From: Planctomycetaceae bacterium | Lineage (GTDB): Bacteria > Planctomycetota > Planctomycetia > Pirellulales > Pirellulaceae | Reading direction: 5' to 3' | Assembly: GCA_002717145.1 (NCBI GenBank) | Contig: PBCP01000001.1 | Span: 79,458 to 143,457, forward strand | DNA length: 64,000 nucleotides | Part shown: piece by piece, positions 15,943 through 25,349 of the stretch | Numbering within the stretch: position 1 is the stretch's first letter | Layout of the letters: every line of letters begins with the position of its first letter | Translations under genes and position numbers: made by a program | The notes under the pieces: generated by a model | Told to the model about the DNA's origin: nothing | The model's database searches: none | The model's input: only the letters and a program-made list of their open reading frames with translations

Positions 15943-18744
15943 TTATTTTCCTCGATGGTCCCAGTGTTTATAGAGTAACTCGGTTAACTCCTTCACAATT
16001 TCCGGATTGGAGCCTGCGCGATTATCAGTTTCGGCTGGATCAACTCGGAGGTTATAAAGCTGCGGACCCGAATCTAACTCAGGATGGGACCATTTATAAC
16101 GATTTACGACGCCATCATAAGACATCAACAACTTCCAATCGCCTTTAATCACATATCGATATAACAAGGTCCTAGTAAGGTCATCAAGGTCTGCAATGTC
16201 ATGGGCATAGGATTCCCCGAACAAAGCCTGATGAGCAGCCGTACGACCCTGGGCTACATCCACCAGGTTTTTTCCAAACATATTGTCTTTCTTTTTCAGA
16301 CCAGCCAGTTCCAATATGGTGGGAGCAATATCTATCGAGCTAACCAACTGACTTCTGTTTCCGGGACGAACCTGACCTGGCCAACGCACCATAATGGGGG
16401 TGCGAATACCCCCTTCATTAGCCGATTGTTTGGATTTCGGTGCATAAGACGATCGCCAGGCGGGGCCAAGGTCCATCTCGGGAGTACGCTGGATCCATCC
16501 ATTGTCTGTCACATAAATCACAACCGTATTTTTTCTCAAGCCTTCGTCATCAATGATGTCCAGTAGTTGTCCACAAGTTTCATCAAACCACTCACACATG
16601 GCATAATATTTCGCCAACTGGAGAGGACGACCTTCGGCTGTGTACTTCGTAAGGAATCTTTCTGGTGGGTTGTGAGGGGTATGTGGAAGGAACGGAGCGT
16701 ACCAAACAAAAAATGGCTTCTGCTGACTCTTAGCTTCTTTAATAAAGTCGTGAACAGGATCCAATCCCTGACGCCCGATCTGTAAGCCAACATCTCCATG
16801 TCGCCCGCCGCGTTTAGGATCTCCATGTGTCATCCCGTGGGTGAAACCACCTCGGGAATAATGGCCCTCCCACCATTTTCCGCTCTGATGGCTAAGATAG
16901 CCTTTCTCCTGCAACATACGTGGCACGGTGTCGATGCGATCTATGTTGGCGATTAACTGATTTCTCAATTCCTGATACGCACCGGGCTTTGCGTTAGGAC
17001 CAAGCGGTGTAGGATCATTACCGGTAATTTGATGGTGTCGGGGATAGAGCCCTGAAACGAGTGTTGCTAACGAGCTTCGACAAAGAGCCTGGGGTACATA
17101 GCCACGCGTAAACGTCGCGCTCTCCCGCGCAAGCTGGTCAAGTCGCGGAGTCTTAATCACAGGATGAGCCATGAAGCTGTAATCCGTCCATGCCTGATCG
17201 TCCGAAATGATCAGCACGACGTTGGGATTCTCTGGCAGCTTTGGCTGTGGTTTAGCCTTCACAGCGGGTAACGGAGGAGCCGGTTTTGCCTGCCGTTTTT
17301 GTTTGGCTTCTTCTGCCTTTTGACGTAGATAGTTATTCGTCGGCATCAACTCATAGCTGTATTCGCCGCCGTATGAATTACGTAAATCCACGCATCGATC
17401 TCGCATTTTCTCCAGCTGGGATTTGTACTTAGGATCGCTTGCCAGGTTGGTTAGCTGGTCGGGGTCAGACTCCAGATCATGAAGAAACTCAAACTCATCT
17501 TGAAAGTAATTAGCATAGACCCACCGCTGATCACGGACGCCTTCCCATTTTGGAATTCGTCCGGGCACGTCCATAAGATGCTCACAGAAAAAGTCTGTTC
17601 GCCATTTCTGGGGATTGTTTCCTGATACCAGGCCGCTTAAATCTTCGCCCTGATATTGTTCCGGCAAATCGACTCCCGCTGCGCCAACAAACGTACTTGC
17701 CAAATCAAGATTAAGAACCACTTCGTCACGGACTTGCCCTTTAGCCTTCTCATCAACGCGAGGATCTGAAATGATCAACGGCACCCGCAATGACTCTTCA
17801 TAATGAGACCATTTACCAGCAAAGCCTCGCTGAGCCATATAGTAGCCATTGTCTCCTGTGTAGACGACAATCGTATTGTCAGACAGCCCAAGTTCTTCCA
17901 ACTTAGCAATAACTCGGCCAACGACATGATCGATGCCACTAAGCATGCGATAGTAAGATCGAATATTCTTCTCGTACTTTTCCTTCGTATCCCAACGCCA
18001 AAAGAACCGTTCTCGATTGAGGCTCTCACGCAAAAACTCCGGCTGGCTCGCAAAAATGGCCGGATCACTCAGGCGAGGCGAGGGAATGACGATGTCTTCA
18101 TACATTCCATCCATGACTTTTGGCCAGGGAAAATGGTCCACCTTATCGCCATCTTCAGCATGAGTCGCATTGAAGCTGACTGAAAGCATAAACGGTTCAT
18201 TCCGGTTTTCCTGTATAAATTCAATGGCTGCATCACCAGACAATTGAGTTGTATGTCGCAAGGTGCCGTCTGGCTGTTTCTTAAAATACTTGTTCCGGTT
18301 TATTGGGCGAAAGAAATCGAATGCCTGATTAGTACCACCGGTGAATCCTACCCCAAACTTCCCAACAAATCCGGTTTTATAACCTGCCTGCTTGATCACA
18401 ACAGGATACGAATTCGTCACAAACTCCCGAGCAATTGCCGGAGTCCCAAACGTGAAGTGATGGCTTCGTTCGACCATTCCCGTAAAGATTGTTGCCCGAC
18501 TAGAAGCACAAATTGATGTTGTTACGAATGCATTGGTAAAACGTGTTCCCCGTGCCGCAAGCTTGTCCAGATTGGGCGTTTTTACAAACGGGTGACCATA
18601 ACATCCTAGTTGATCGTTACGTTGATCGTCCGCCAGAAAAAACACAATGTTAGGCCGGTCAGCATCTGTTGCCTGCGCCGCGTCAGCGGCCATAACAAAT
18701 AAACTGAGGATGCACAAAAGGACTGGTCGCGAATAATTAGTCAT
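15943..18744 (-). CDS. tandem sulfatase (two sulfatase domains in one chain)
   Basis: 933 residues with signal peptide (VLLCILSLFVMAADAAQA). Domain 1 (about 30-470) has PNIVFFLADDQ, the FGly site C79-A-S-S-R83 (SICASSRATIFTG), GKFG and VYTGDNG. A charged, proline/alanine/lysine-rich linker (about 475-505) leads to domain 2 (506-930), with PNVVLIISDDQ, LCRSSLATLVSG, GKWW and YVTDNG. Domain 1 fits the FGly consensus C-X-(S/P/A)-X-R. Domain 2 has C555-R-S-S-L559, with leucine instead of the arginine. It is a stand-alone gene with its own terminator, between two operons. Sulfate ester hydrolysis on glycans is the likely role; only domain 1 can be called canonical. Confidence 0.92.
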   Translation of the reverse strand: MTNYSRPVLLCILSLFVMAADAAQATDADRPNIVFFLADDQRNDQLGCYGHPFVKTPNLDKLAARGTRFTNAFVTTSICASSRATIFTGMVERSHHFTFGTPAIAREFVTNSYPVVIKQAGYKTGFVGKFGVGFTGGTNQAFDFFRPINRNKYFKKQPDGTLRHTTQLSGDAAIEFIQENRNEPFMLSVSFNATHAEDGDKVDHFPWPKVMDGMYEDIVIPSPRLSDPAIFASQPEFLRESLNRERFFWRWDTKEKYEKNIRSYYRMLSGIDHVVGRVIAKLEELGLSDNTIVVYTGDNGYYMAQRGFAGKWSHYEESLRVPLIISDPRVDEKAKGQVRDEVVLNLDLASTFVGAAGVDLPEQYQGEDLSGLVSGNNPQKWRTDFFCEHLMDVPGRIPKWEGVRDQRWVYANYFQDEFEFLHDLESDPDQLTNLASDPKYKSQLEKMRDRCVDLRNSYGGEYSYELMPTNNYLRQKAEEAKQKRQAKPAPPLPAVKAKPQPKLPENPNVVLIISDDQAWTDYSFMAHPVIKTPRLDQLARESATFTRGYVPQALCRSSLATLVSGLYPRHHQITGNDPTPLGPNAKPGAYQELRNQLIANIDRIDTVPRMLQEKGYLSHQSGKWWEGHYSRGGFTHGMTHGDPKRGGRHGDVGLQIGRQGLDPVHDFIKEAKSQQKPFFVWYAPFLPHTPHNPPERFLTKYTAEGRPLQLAKYYAMCEWFDETCGQLLDIIDDEGLRKNTVVIYVTDNGWIQRTPEMDLGPAWRSSYAPKSKQSANEGGIRTPIMVRWPGQVRPGNRSQLVSSIDIAPTILELAGLKKKDNMFGKNLVDVAQGRTAAHQALFGESYAHDIADLDDLTRTLLYRYVIKGDWKLLMSYDGVVNRYKWSHPELDSGPQLYNLRVDPAETDNRAGSNPEIVKELTELLYKHWDHRGK

Positions 18745-18791
18745 GATTGATTAGCTTCTTTCGCCAAAGCAATATTTAAAATTGAGAGAAA

Positions 18792-18840
18792 ATAAAAAGA
18801 CACTCGCCCGTTCCTGGTGAACCCAACAACAGCGAGTGCC
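18792..18840 (-). terminator. rho-independent terminator after the Gfo/Idh/MocA gene
   Basis: On the minus strand CACTCGC (18838-18832) pairs with GCGAGTG (18807-18801), with an inner GTTC/GAAC stem. TCTTTTTATTTTC follows. It lies about 22 bases after the stop codon and marks the end of the operon that starts at 27776. Confidence 0.75.
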
Positions 18841-18860
18841 ATCTACCCCTAGATTCTGTT

Positions 18861-20162
18861 TTAGCTAATGGTCAGTCGTGCTTTCCAGTCTCCATGATAT
18901 TCGCGTTGCCACAACGCCATGGCTTCTTTGTCATCTTTAATATGACCATTGCTTGTATCACATGTCAGGATTCGGCCTACACGCTGAGAGATATTTCCAA
19001 GATGACAAAGCAACGTACTGCGATGTCCTATTTCTATTTCCGCATTCAGACTTTTCGGATCGTCGGCACGAATGGCTTTGATGAGATTATCAATATGCTC
19101 TGGCTGCCCCTGACCACCGGAGACTCGTTTTACCTCTTTATTGCCACGATCGTAAACAACATAGCCTCCTCCGCCAAGAAACTCGACCATACCATTATCA
19201 CCAAACACTTTGACGAACCCGGAACCATTTCGGTTACAGCTACTGCCGTGCCAGGTAATCTGAGTTTCATTATCAAACTCGAATGAAACAATCTGAGTAT
19301 CAGGGGTTTCCTGATCATCATCGAAATAATACCGGCCACCCGTGGAACTAACGGTCGTTGGAAATTCCACTTGCAATGCCCATCGAGCAATGTCCAGCGA
19401 GTGAATTCCGTTATTGCCTAGTTCACCGTTTCCATAAAACCAACGCCAATGCCAGTTATAGTGGACCAAATTATCAATATATTCCCGACGGGGAATCGGG
19501 CCCTGCCATCTTTCGTAATCGAGATATTCCGGTACTTCTGATGGCTTGCCTGAGCCAATGGAACCTCTGGCACTAAAGTAGATACAACGAGCCGAGTGAA
19601 CCGTACCAATACCGCCGCCATGAATAAAATCTATCGCTTCGCGATAAGTCGGAGCACTCCGTCGCTGCGTTCCAATCTGAACGCAAACATTGTTCTTTCG
19701 AGCCGCTGCAATTTGCATTTCACCCTCCCATGGGTTTTGACAGCAAGGCTTTTCAACGTAGACGTGTTTACCTGCTTCTGCTGCCACAATCGTGGCTGGA
19801 GCATGCCAGTGGTTCGGCGCCGCACAGGCGACGATGTCGACTTCGTCGTCTTCGACAAAAGTTTCCCAGGTAGTTATCGCCTGAGGCCGATATCCAACTT
19901 TGCCTTCCAATTCATCGGCAGCACGTTCAGCACGAGTTTTATCCACATCGCATACGTATTTTATGACGCAATCGGCGTGCTTAGAGAATGTATCCGCCAA
20001 ACTACGTCCACGGCTCATACCCATCACCGCAACAACCAGTTTTTTATTCTGTGTGTTAGCCGAGACCGTCGGCGTCACCGTTGTCGCCACAGCAGCGGTC
20101 GCTGCTCCGGCTGCGATAAATTCACGACGTTTTACATTTTGTTTTTGCGCATCATCAGACAT
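18861..20162 (-). CDS. Tat-exported Gfo/Idh/MocA-family oxidoreductase
   Basis: 433 residues. A twin-arginine signal (KRREFIAAGAATAAVATT) precedes an N-terminal Rossmann fold (VVAVMGMSRGRSLADTF). The conserved EKP motif is present (GKHVYVEKPC), followed by the C-terminal alpha/beta substrate domain (HYNWHWRWFYGNGELGNNGIH, with the HS/LD dyad region). Family members oxidise or reduce sugars and related polyols with NAD(P); Tat export means the cofactor is bound in the cytoplasm first. Last gene of the five-gene operon starting at 27776. GAGG lies 6 bases before the ATG. Confidence 0.93.
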   Translation of the reverse strand: MSDDAQKQNVKRREFIAAGAATAAVATTVTPTVSANTQNKKLVVAVMGMSRGRSLADTFSKHADCVIKYVCDVDKTRAERAADELEGKVGYRPQAITTWETFVEDDEVDIVACAAPNHWHAPATIVAAEAGKHVYVEKPCCQNPWEGEMQIAAARKNNVCVQIGTQRRSAPTYREAIDFIHGGGIGTVHSARCIYFSARGSIGSGKPSEVPEYLDYERWQGPIPRREYIDNLVHYNWHWRWFYGNGELGNNGIHSLDIARWALQVEFPTTVSSTGGRYYFDDDQETPDTQIVSFEFDNETQITWHGSSCNRNGSGFVKVFGDNGMVEFLGGGGYVVYDRGNKEVKRVSGGQGQPEHIDNLIKAIRADDPKSLNAEIEIGHRSTLLCHLGNISQRVGRILTCDTSNGHIKDDKEAMALWQREYHGDWKARLTIS

Positions 20163-20219
20163 AGCATACCTCTAAGGAATGAATTGGTTACCGGACTTTC
20201 AATTCACAAACGTCCGACT

Positions 20220-21566
20220 TTAGCCCATCAACTCTCGCATCGGAGTTGGGTCGCTTACCAAGTGGGTAGGACGACCTTGAGGCGTATATAGAATTTTACC
20301 CGGGTCGATGCCGAGTTTCGAGTAAACAGTCGCAACAAAATTCTCTGGACTCTTCACATTTTCGATTGCTGAGTATCCTTTGCGATCCGTTGCTCCCACA
20401 ACCACTCCTCCCGGAGTACCACCACCGGCGATTAATACGCTCATCGCATTGGCCCAGTGATCACGACCAGGTGTCGTTTGGCCCGAAAGCGTAGAAATTT
20501 TTGGAGTACGTCCAAACTCGCCTAATGCCAGAACTAAAGTATCTTCCAGCATGCCACGTTCATCTAGATCTGTGATTAACGCTGCAACACTCTGATCCCA
20601 ACTTGGAAGGCGGGTCTTACAGGTTCCGAAAATATTACTGTGGTGATCCCAACCGCCGTCGTACACGGTAACAAAGGGCACGCCTGATTCGACTAGCCGA
20701 CGGGCTAGTAGGCACCGTTGACCAAACGAGTTGCGATAATACTTGTCCCGAATATCATCCGACTCCTGAGAGATGTCGAAGGCTTGCTGAGCTTCCGGAG
20801 ATAAGACCAGATTCATTCCCTGCTCATAATACTCGTCAATGGCAATAGCCGGATCACCTGCTGCCTTCTCATTGAATCGTTTCATGCGGTCGAGCAAACT
20901 ACGCACATTCGATTTGGATTTGAACTGACCGTCGGTTAGCCCGCCCGGAATAGCAACATCCCTTACACGAAAATTACTTCCATTTGGATCGTCACCAACC
21001 ACGAACGGAGCGTGGTTCGCTCCCAGAAAGTTAGGACCTCCACTTCAGGACATACGAGGCATGGAGAAGTAATTAGGCAGAGCTGTCTTTGTTCCCAACT
21101 CGTGACTAACCACGCTACCCATACTGGGGTGAAAACTGACAAAAGCACCACAGCCAACCGGAATACGAGGAGGCGATCCGGTCATCATGTAATGATTACC
21201 AGCGCCATGATTCCCCTGGTTATGCCGAATCGAACGAATCATCGCAAATTTGTCACTGATCGCTGCCAGCTTAGTCATGTGTTCGGAATAGTGAATCCCA
21301 GGATTGGTCGTCTGGCATGTTCCGAACTCGCCACGAATCTCGGCGGGAGCTTCCGGCTTGGGGTCAAACATTTCAAAGTGCGTCGGGCCTCCGTCCATCC
21401 AAATCAGAATACAACGCTTGGCTGTACCGATTGCCGGACTCCCCTCGTTAGCCTGAGCTTTCAATCGTAGAGAATCGGTCAGGCTAAGCCCGGCTCCGAA
21501 CATTCCTCCTAAACCCAGCTTCAACGTATGACGTCGGGTAATACCTTCACAATTTGAATATTTCAT
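20220..21566 (-). pseudogene. DUF1501 protein gene interrupted by an in-frame TGA (GRDHW type)
   Basis: One continuous frame of 448 codons, matching the 445 residues of the paralogue at 24000, except for a TGA at 21045-21047. The upstream part (to about residue 173) has a twin-arginine signal (TRRHTLKLGLGGM) and LIWMDGGPTHFEMFDPKP. The downstream part continues in the same frame with SGGPNFLGANHAPFVVG, LGEFGRTPK and GRDHWANAMS. The stop sits between PRMS and SGGP, where a CGA-to-TGA transition is the simplest explanation. It could be a recent nonsense mutation, a sequencing or assembly error, or recoding. Position in the operon (after the PPC gene, before Gfo/Idh/MocA) is normal. Confidence 0.85.
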
Positions 21567-21645
21567 TGTTCGTTTTTCTCTAAAAACAATTACCTAATAC
21601 TCTTACCTAAATAATACCCCACAGACGAAACGTGAGGAATACAAA

Positions 21646-23982
21646 TCAAGGCACGAGATCTACCTTATCTTCTGCCGTATGTATGCCTTTGCCATCACGT
21701 AGCGTTGCACGCAATACTATAGGAGCATTTAATACTATATTTTCAGTATCGGCGAAGTGAATCTCGATCACTCCCTCATTTTGACCTGCCGGAACCGAGA
21801 TAGGGGTCGCAGACACCCCTTTCAGGTGGTTTGGCATGATTATTTCGACTAGAACATCCCCTTTGAGCTGCCCACGATTCACGGTAAACGGAAGCCTCTG
21901 TCGTTGTCCTGCCCGATATTGCACCGACTCAATCGTACTAGTGATCGAGGATAAGGAAGGAGAAACAAAGCATATGATTTGGTCATTCTGAGCTCCGGAG
22001 GAATGGCTTACCCGATGCTGCGACCCATCATGGTCGGTGATGATCGCTGAGCCGCAAACTACCATACGAGCCGTGCGTCCGGGCTGCATCCATGGAGCTA
22101 GCTGAATTGCATATCGATATTGTTTTGCGCCGGCTGGGACTATCACTTTAGAGCCAGTCACTCCTTGAAGATGGCGAATTTGTTTATCAGCCATCGAGAT
22201 TTCAATTGGACCTTCGTAACCGGTTCGTTCGATATACAACGTTTTCTCAAACGTCGATCCGCGGTGAGCATAGTTGGTATCAAATGTTCCAAACAACTTG
22301 AACGGCGTGGGAATCGCGACTGCCAGTTTTAATTCCCTGAACCCGTTCCAGTCTGCCGTTGCTGACAACTTCAGGTCAGTTTCAAGAGCGTCATCATCGC
22401 CACTGCGAACAACGGCCCCGGTCACTGTTAAGTCATATGTGGCAATCTTTACTTTGTCGTCACACTTAAGAGTTACATCCGTCTCATTCTTGCCTTTAGG
22501 AATCTTAGCCCCCTCGACCGTGACACCTGAAGGTAGACCCTGAATGTCGAGCGCAATTTCTTCGTCAAGCTGACCTAATCGCTCGGCGGTAACTTTAAAC
22601 TTTACCGTCTGCTCCCGAACCAACGTGAGTTCGCTGCCAGACAATGACAACCTAAAACTTGGTATAGCAGGCGGTTCGGATGCAGTTAAACGATAACCGA
22701 AATTTTCTCCTCCACGGCTGGCAAAACGTTCCGACACAACCAGTTTATACACTCCATCTTCTTTAAAGGTGAATGAAAAAAAGGAGTCGGTGACACCTTT
22801 GGTTACGTCGTCATTGCTAGTCAGAAGTTTCCCATCGGAGTCGAACAATTCCAGCACTGAGTCCAGACTCGAACCAAATTCGGCGGCGCGAAGATCAAAG
22901 TTGATCGACTTTCCTGCGACACCCTGAACAGCCCATTCATCTCGCTGTGCCGGCTCTTCAATACGCCCGTTTAACACCGCCGGAAAAGGAATCACCGGCA
23001 GCGATTCAAGTTCGTCCCGGAGTTCGGAATACTCAGGATGGTCCCCAAGTTGTAATGCAAAGCGGCCTCCTCCATCCAAGGTAACCTCCTGTAAATCACC
23101 GCTATCGGCCAGTTGAACGGAATAAGGTGAGGCTTCTAGATTTTGGCCGAACAACTGCACGTCAATTCTGGTACCACGTTGTCCGCCATACGGAAACATA
23201 CGGTCGACAACCTGTCCGTCTGTGATCGTTAAGCGGTAAACGTAATTCTGTAAACCTCCAAACTGGCTGTCGTAAATACGCACCTGATACGTGCCGGTTC
23301 TGTCGGCTTTGAACCGAAGAAATGAATCATTTTCATAATGGTCGACGTTTTGGCCAATGATGTCGCCGGCTTCATTCAACACTTCAATACGGGAATCCAG
23401 CGGATACCCAAGCCGCGACGACATGACCTCTATGCTATACGACTTCCCCTTCTGAGCCTTAAACTGCCAAATATCAACATCTTCTCTGGGAAAAATCCGG
23501 CCGTTAATAGTGAGTGGGATTTCCACATCAACGGGTACAGGCGAACCCTCAATTTCTTCCTCGACAACTTCAGGCAACTCGCCAACAACAAAAGACTGAG
23601 CCGGTACGATTCCCTGACTCGTCCAAACCCGCCAGTAATGAATGCCGGCCTTCGCATCATTTGAAACTTTGATCGACGCCGAATTATCAACCGGATAATC
23701 TTCCTTAGCCTGCGACGCCGGCATAGCGATTCGGGGACCTTCAAACCACAAAGTCTGAGGCAATCGGGTGGTATAAGCAGAAGCCGACAAGGAATCACTC
23801 ATGAATTCCAAAGGCGCTTTATCAAAGAGGTAGAAACCTCCAATCCGCACTTCAACTTCCGTCCCTCGCTGGGCTCCGGCGGGATAAATATAGGAAACCC
23901 CGGGAATTTCTGCATCAAGCATGCTGCTACTGCCTATCAGTAAGACAAGAAAGCAAATACTATGATAAAACGCTCGCCACAT
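21646..23982 (-). CDS. exported PPC-domain protein of a class B cassette
   Basis: 778 residues, signal peptide (FYHSICFLVLLIGSSSMLDA). The protein opens with an IPT-like beta domain (YPAGAQRGTEVEVRIGG, repeated in part as FPYGGQRGTRIDVQLFGQN). Two PPC (pre-peptidase C-terminal) domains lie at about 160-250 (DVDIWQFKAQKGKSYSIEV) and 340-430 (RDEWAVQGVAGKSINFDL, then FTFKEDGVYKLVVSE). Ig-like beta repeats make up the rest. Probably a non-catalytic periplasmic or surface protein for binding or scaffolding. Lies 17 bases after a DUF1501 gene and before another, in the same operon. Confidence 0.88.
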   Translation of the reverse strand: MWRAFYHSICFLVLLIGSSSMLDAEIPGVSYIYPAGAQRGTEVEVRIGGFYLFDKAPLEFMSDSLSASAYTTRLPQTLWFEGPRIAMPASQAKEDYPVDNSASIKVSNDAKAGIHYWRVWTSQGIVPAQSFVVGELPEVVEEEIEGSPVPVDVEIPLTINGRIFPREDVDIWQFKAQKGKSYSIEVMSSRLGYPLDSRIEVLNEAGDIIGQNVDHYENDSFLRFKADRTGTYQVRIYDSQFGGLQNYVYRLTITDGQVVDRMFPYGGQRGTRIDVQLFGQNLEASPYSVQLADSGDLQEVTLDGGGRFALQLGDHPEYSELRDELESLPVIPFPAVLNGRIEEPAQRDEWAVQGVAGKSINFDLRAAEFGSSLDSVLELFDSDGKLLTSNDDVTKGVTDSFFSFTFKEDGVYKLVVSERFASRGGENFGYRLTASEPPAIPSFRLSLSGSELTLVREQTVKFKVTAERLGQLDEEIALDIQGLPSGVTVEGAKIPKGKNETDVTLKCDDKVKIATYDLTVTGAVVRSGDDDALETDLKLSATADWNGFRELKLAVAIPTPFKLFGTFDTNYAHRGSTFEKTLYIERTGYEGPIEISMADKQIRHLQGVTGSKVIVPAGAKQYRYAIQLAPWMQPGRTARMVVCGSAIITDHDGSQHRVSHSSGAQNDQIICFVSPSLSSITSTIESVQYRAGQRQRLPFTVNRGQLKGDVLVEIIMPNHLKGVSATPISVPAGQNEGVIEIHFADTENIVLNAPIVLRATLRDGKGIHTAEDKVDLVP

Positions 23983-23999
23983 CGTTGGGTGTCACCGGT

Positions 24000-25337
24000 T
24001 TAAAAGAGTTCTGAAATTACGCGACCAGTCCCGGGCACAATAGGAACCGGACGGCCTTCCGGAGTCAGGAACTCTCGTTCCGGATCAATTCCCATCCCAT
24101 GGTAAATCGTTGCCATTAAGTCAGCAGGACCAAACGGTGTCGTTGCAGGGCGTTCCGCTCGTTCATTGGAGGCACCGATCACCCGACCACCTTGTACACC
24201 TCCGCCGGCGAGCGCGATAGCACAGCTTGGCCCCCAGTGATCGCGACCAGCATCCTTATTGATACGAGGCGTCCTTCCAAATTCACCTGTAACCAAAACC
24301 ATTGTCGAATCAAGCATCCCCCGATCTTCCAAATCCGTCAGCAGTGATGACATTGCCGCATCCAGTTTCGGAAGCAACTCATTTTTCAGCACATGGAAAT
24401 TGTTGTAATGGGTATCCCAGTCAATATGATTTACAAAAGCACATCGCACGCCGGCTTCGATCAGGCGGCGCGCCATCAGACAGGATTGCCCCAACATGTT
24501 ACGGCCATACTTTTCACGAACAGCATCGGGTTCACTATTGATATCAAAAGCTGCTTTTGTGGCCTCCGAAGTCATTAACTCAAAAGCTTTTTCTTGATAC
24601 GTACGCATTGCCCGGGCCCCCTGATTAGCCTGAGTAATGGCGGATTGTTCGTAACGATTAATCGTTTTTAATAAAGAGCGGCGATCATTCAATCGACGTG
24701 AGGCTACCGCGACAGGCGGAGCCAGATCCGGCACTTTGAAATCAGGAGCATTGGGGTCAGCTCCTACGACAAAGGGAGTCGCTGTGGAACCAAGGTAGCT
24801 TGAGCCAGCACTATTATGCATCCGGGGTAGACACACATAGGGAGGCACGCCTCCACGGGGCCCCAATTCTCTTCCTATTACCGCGCCCACACAAGGCTTT
24901 TGATTATTGGGTTTTAATCCGCCATTGAAGCCGGGGCCATGAGGATAGCCGGTCAACATAAAGTGATCTGCCTGGCCATGATTGCTATTGGCATGACCAA
25001 ACGACCGAACCAGTGAAAACATGTCGTGAACTTTTGAAAGCTTGGGAAGATGCTCACTAATTTGTACACCCGGAAGATTGGTTGCAATTGGCGAGAAATC
25101 CCCTCGGAATTCAGACGGAGCATCAGGCTTCATGTCCCAGGTATCTATTGTGGACAGACCACCTTGTAAAAACACAATGATCAGGGACGTGTCTTTAGTT
25201 TCGACTCCGTTCGCTTTAAGCCTCGCTTCATGTTCCAGCAGACTAGGTAACGTCAGGCCCATACCAAATGCACCGGCCGCGCCAAATCGCAACATGTCCC
25301 TTCGGTGGACTCCATCACAAAATCGTTGCTTACTCAT
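24000..25337 (-). CDS. DUF1501 protein, Tat-exported (GRDHW type)
   Basis: 445 residues. Twin-arginine signal (HRRDMLRFGAAGAFGMGL), metal-site-like VFLQGGLSTIDTWDMKPDAP, VTGEFGRTPRINKDAGRDHW and a C-terminal TIYHGMGIDPEREFLTPEGRP. Same architecture as the interrupted paralogue at 20220. It lies 12 bases after the DUF1549/DUF1553 gene at 25350 and 17 bases before the PPC gene, so all are one transcript. Confidence 0.94.
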   Translation of the reverse strand: MSKQRFCDGVHRRDMLRFGAAGAFGMGLTLPSLLEHEARLKANGVETKDTSLIIVFLQGGLSTIDTWDMKPDAPSEFRGDFSPIATNLPGVQISEHLPKLSKVHDMFSLVRSFGHANSNHGQADHFMLTGYPHGPGFNGGLKPNNQKPCVGAVIGRELGPRGGVPPYVCLPRMHNSAGSSYLGSTATPFVVGADPNAPDFKVPDLAPPVAVASRRLNDRRSLLKTINRYEQSAITQANQGARAMRTYQEKAFELMTSEATKAAFDINSEPDAVREKYGRNMLGQSCLMARRLIEAGVRCAFVNHIDWDTHYNNFHVLKNELLPKLDAAMSSLLTDLEDRGMLDSTMVLVTGEFGRTPRINKDAGRDHWGPSCAIALAGGGVQGGRVIGASNERAERPATTPFGPADLMATIYHGMGIDPEREFLTPEGRPVPIVPGTGRVISELF

Positions 25338-25349
25338 CTCTCTAACACC

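Noticed and set aside
19596-20291. Long plus-strand open frame (231 codons) opposite the Gfo/Idh/MocA gene.
   Set aside because: It lies wholly antisense to a gene with clear family motifs and its own product shows no family resemblance.
21010-21047. Selenocysteine recoding of the TGA in the DUF1501 gene, suggested by a perfect hairpin (GGAGCG, loop AACCA, CGCTCC) about 21 bases downstream.
   Set aside because: None of the paralogues here has cysteine at the position, no redox role is known for DUF1501, and the hairpin lacks the features of a bacterial SECIS as far as I can judge. A nonsense change is simpler.
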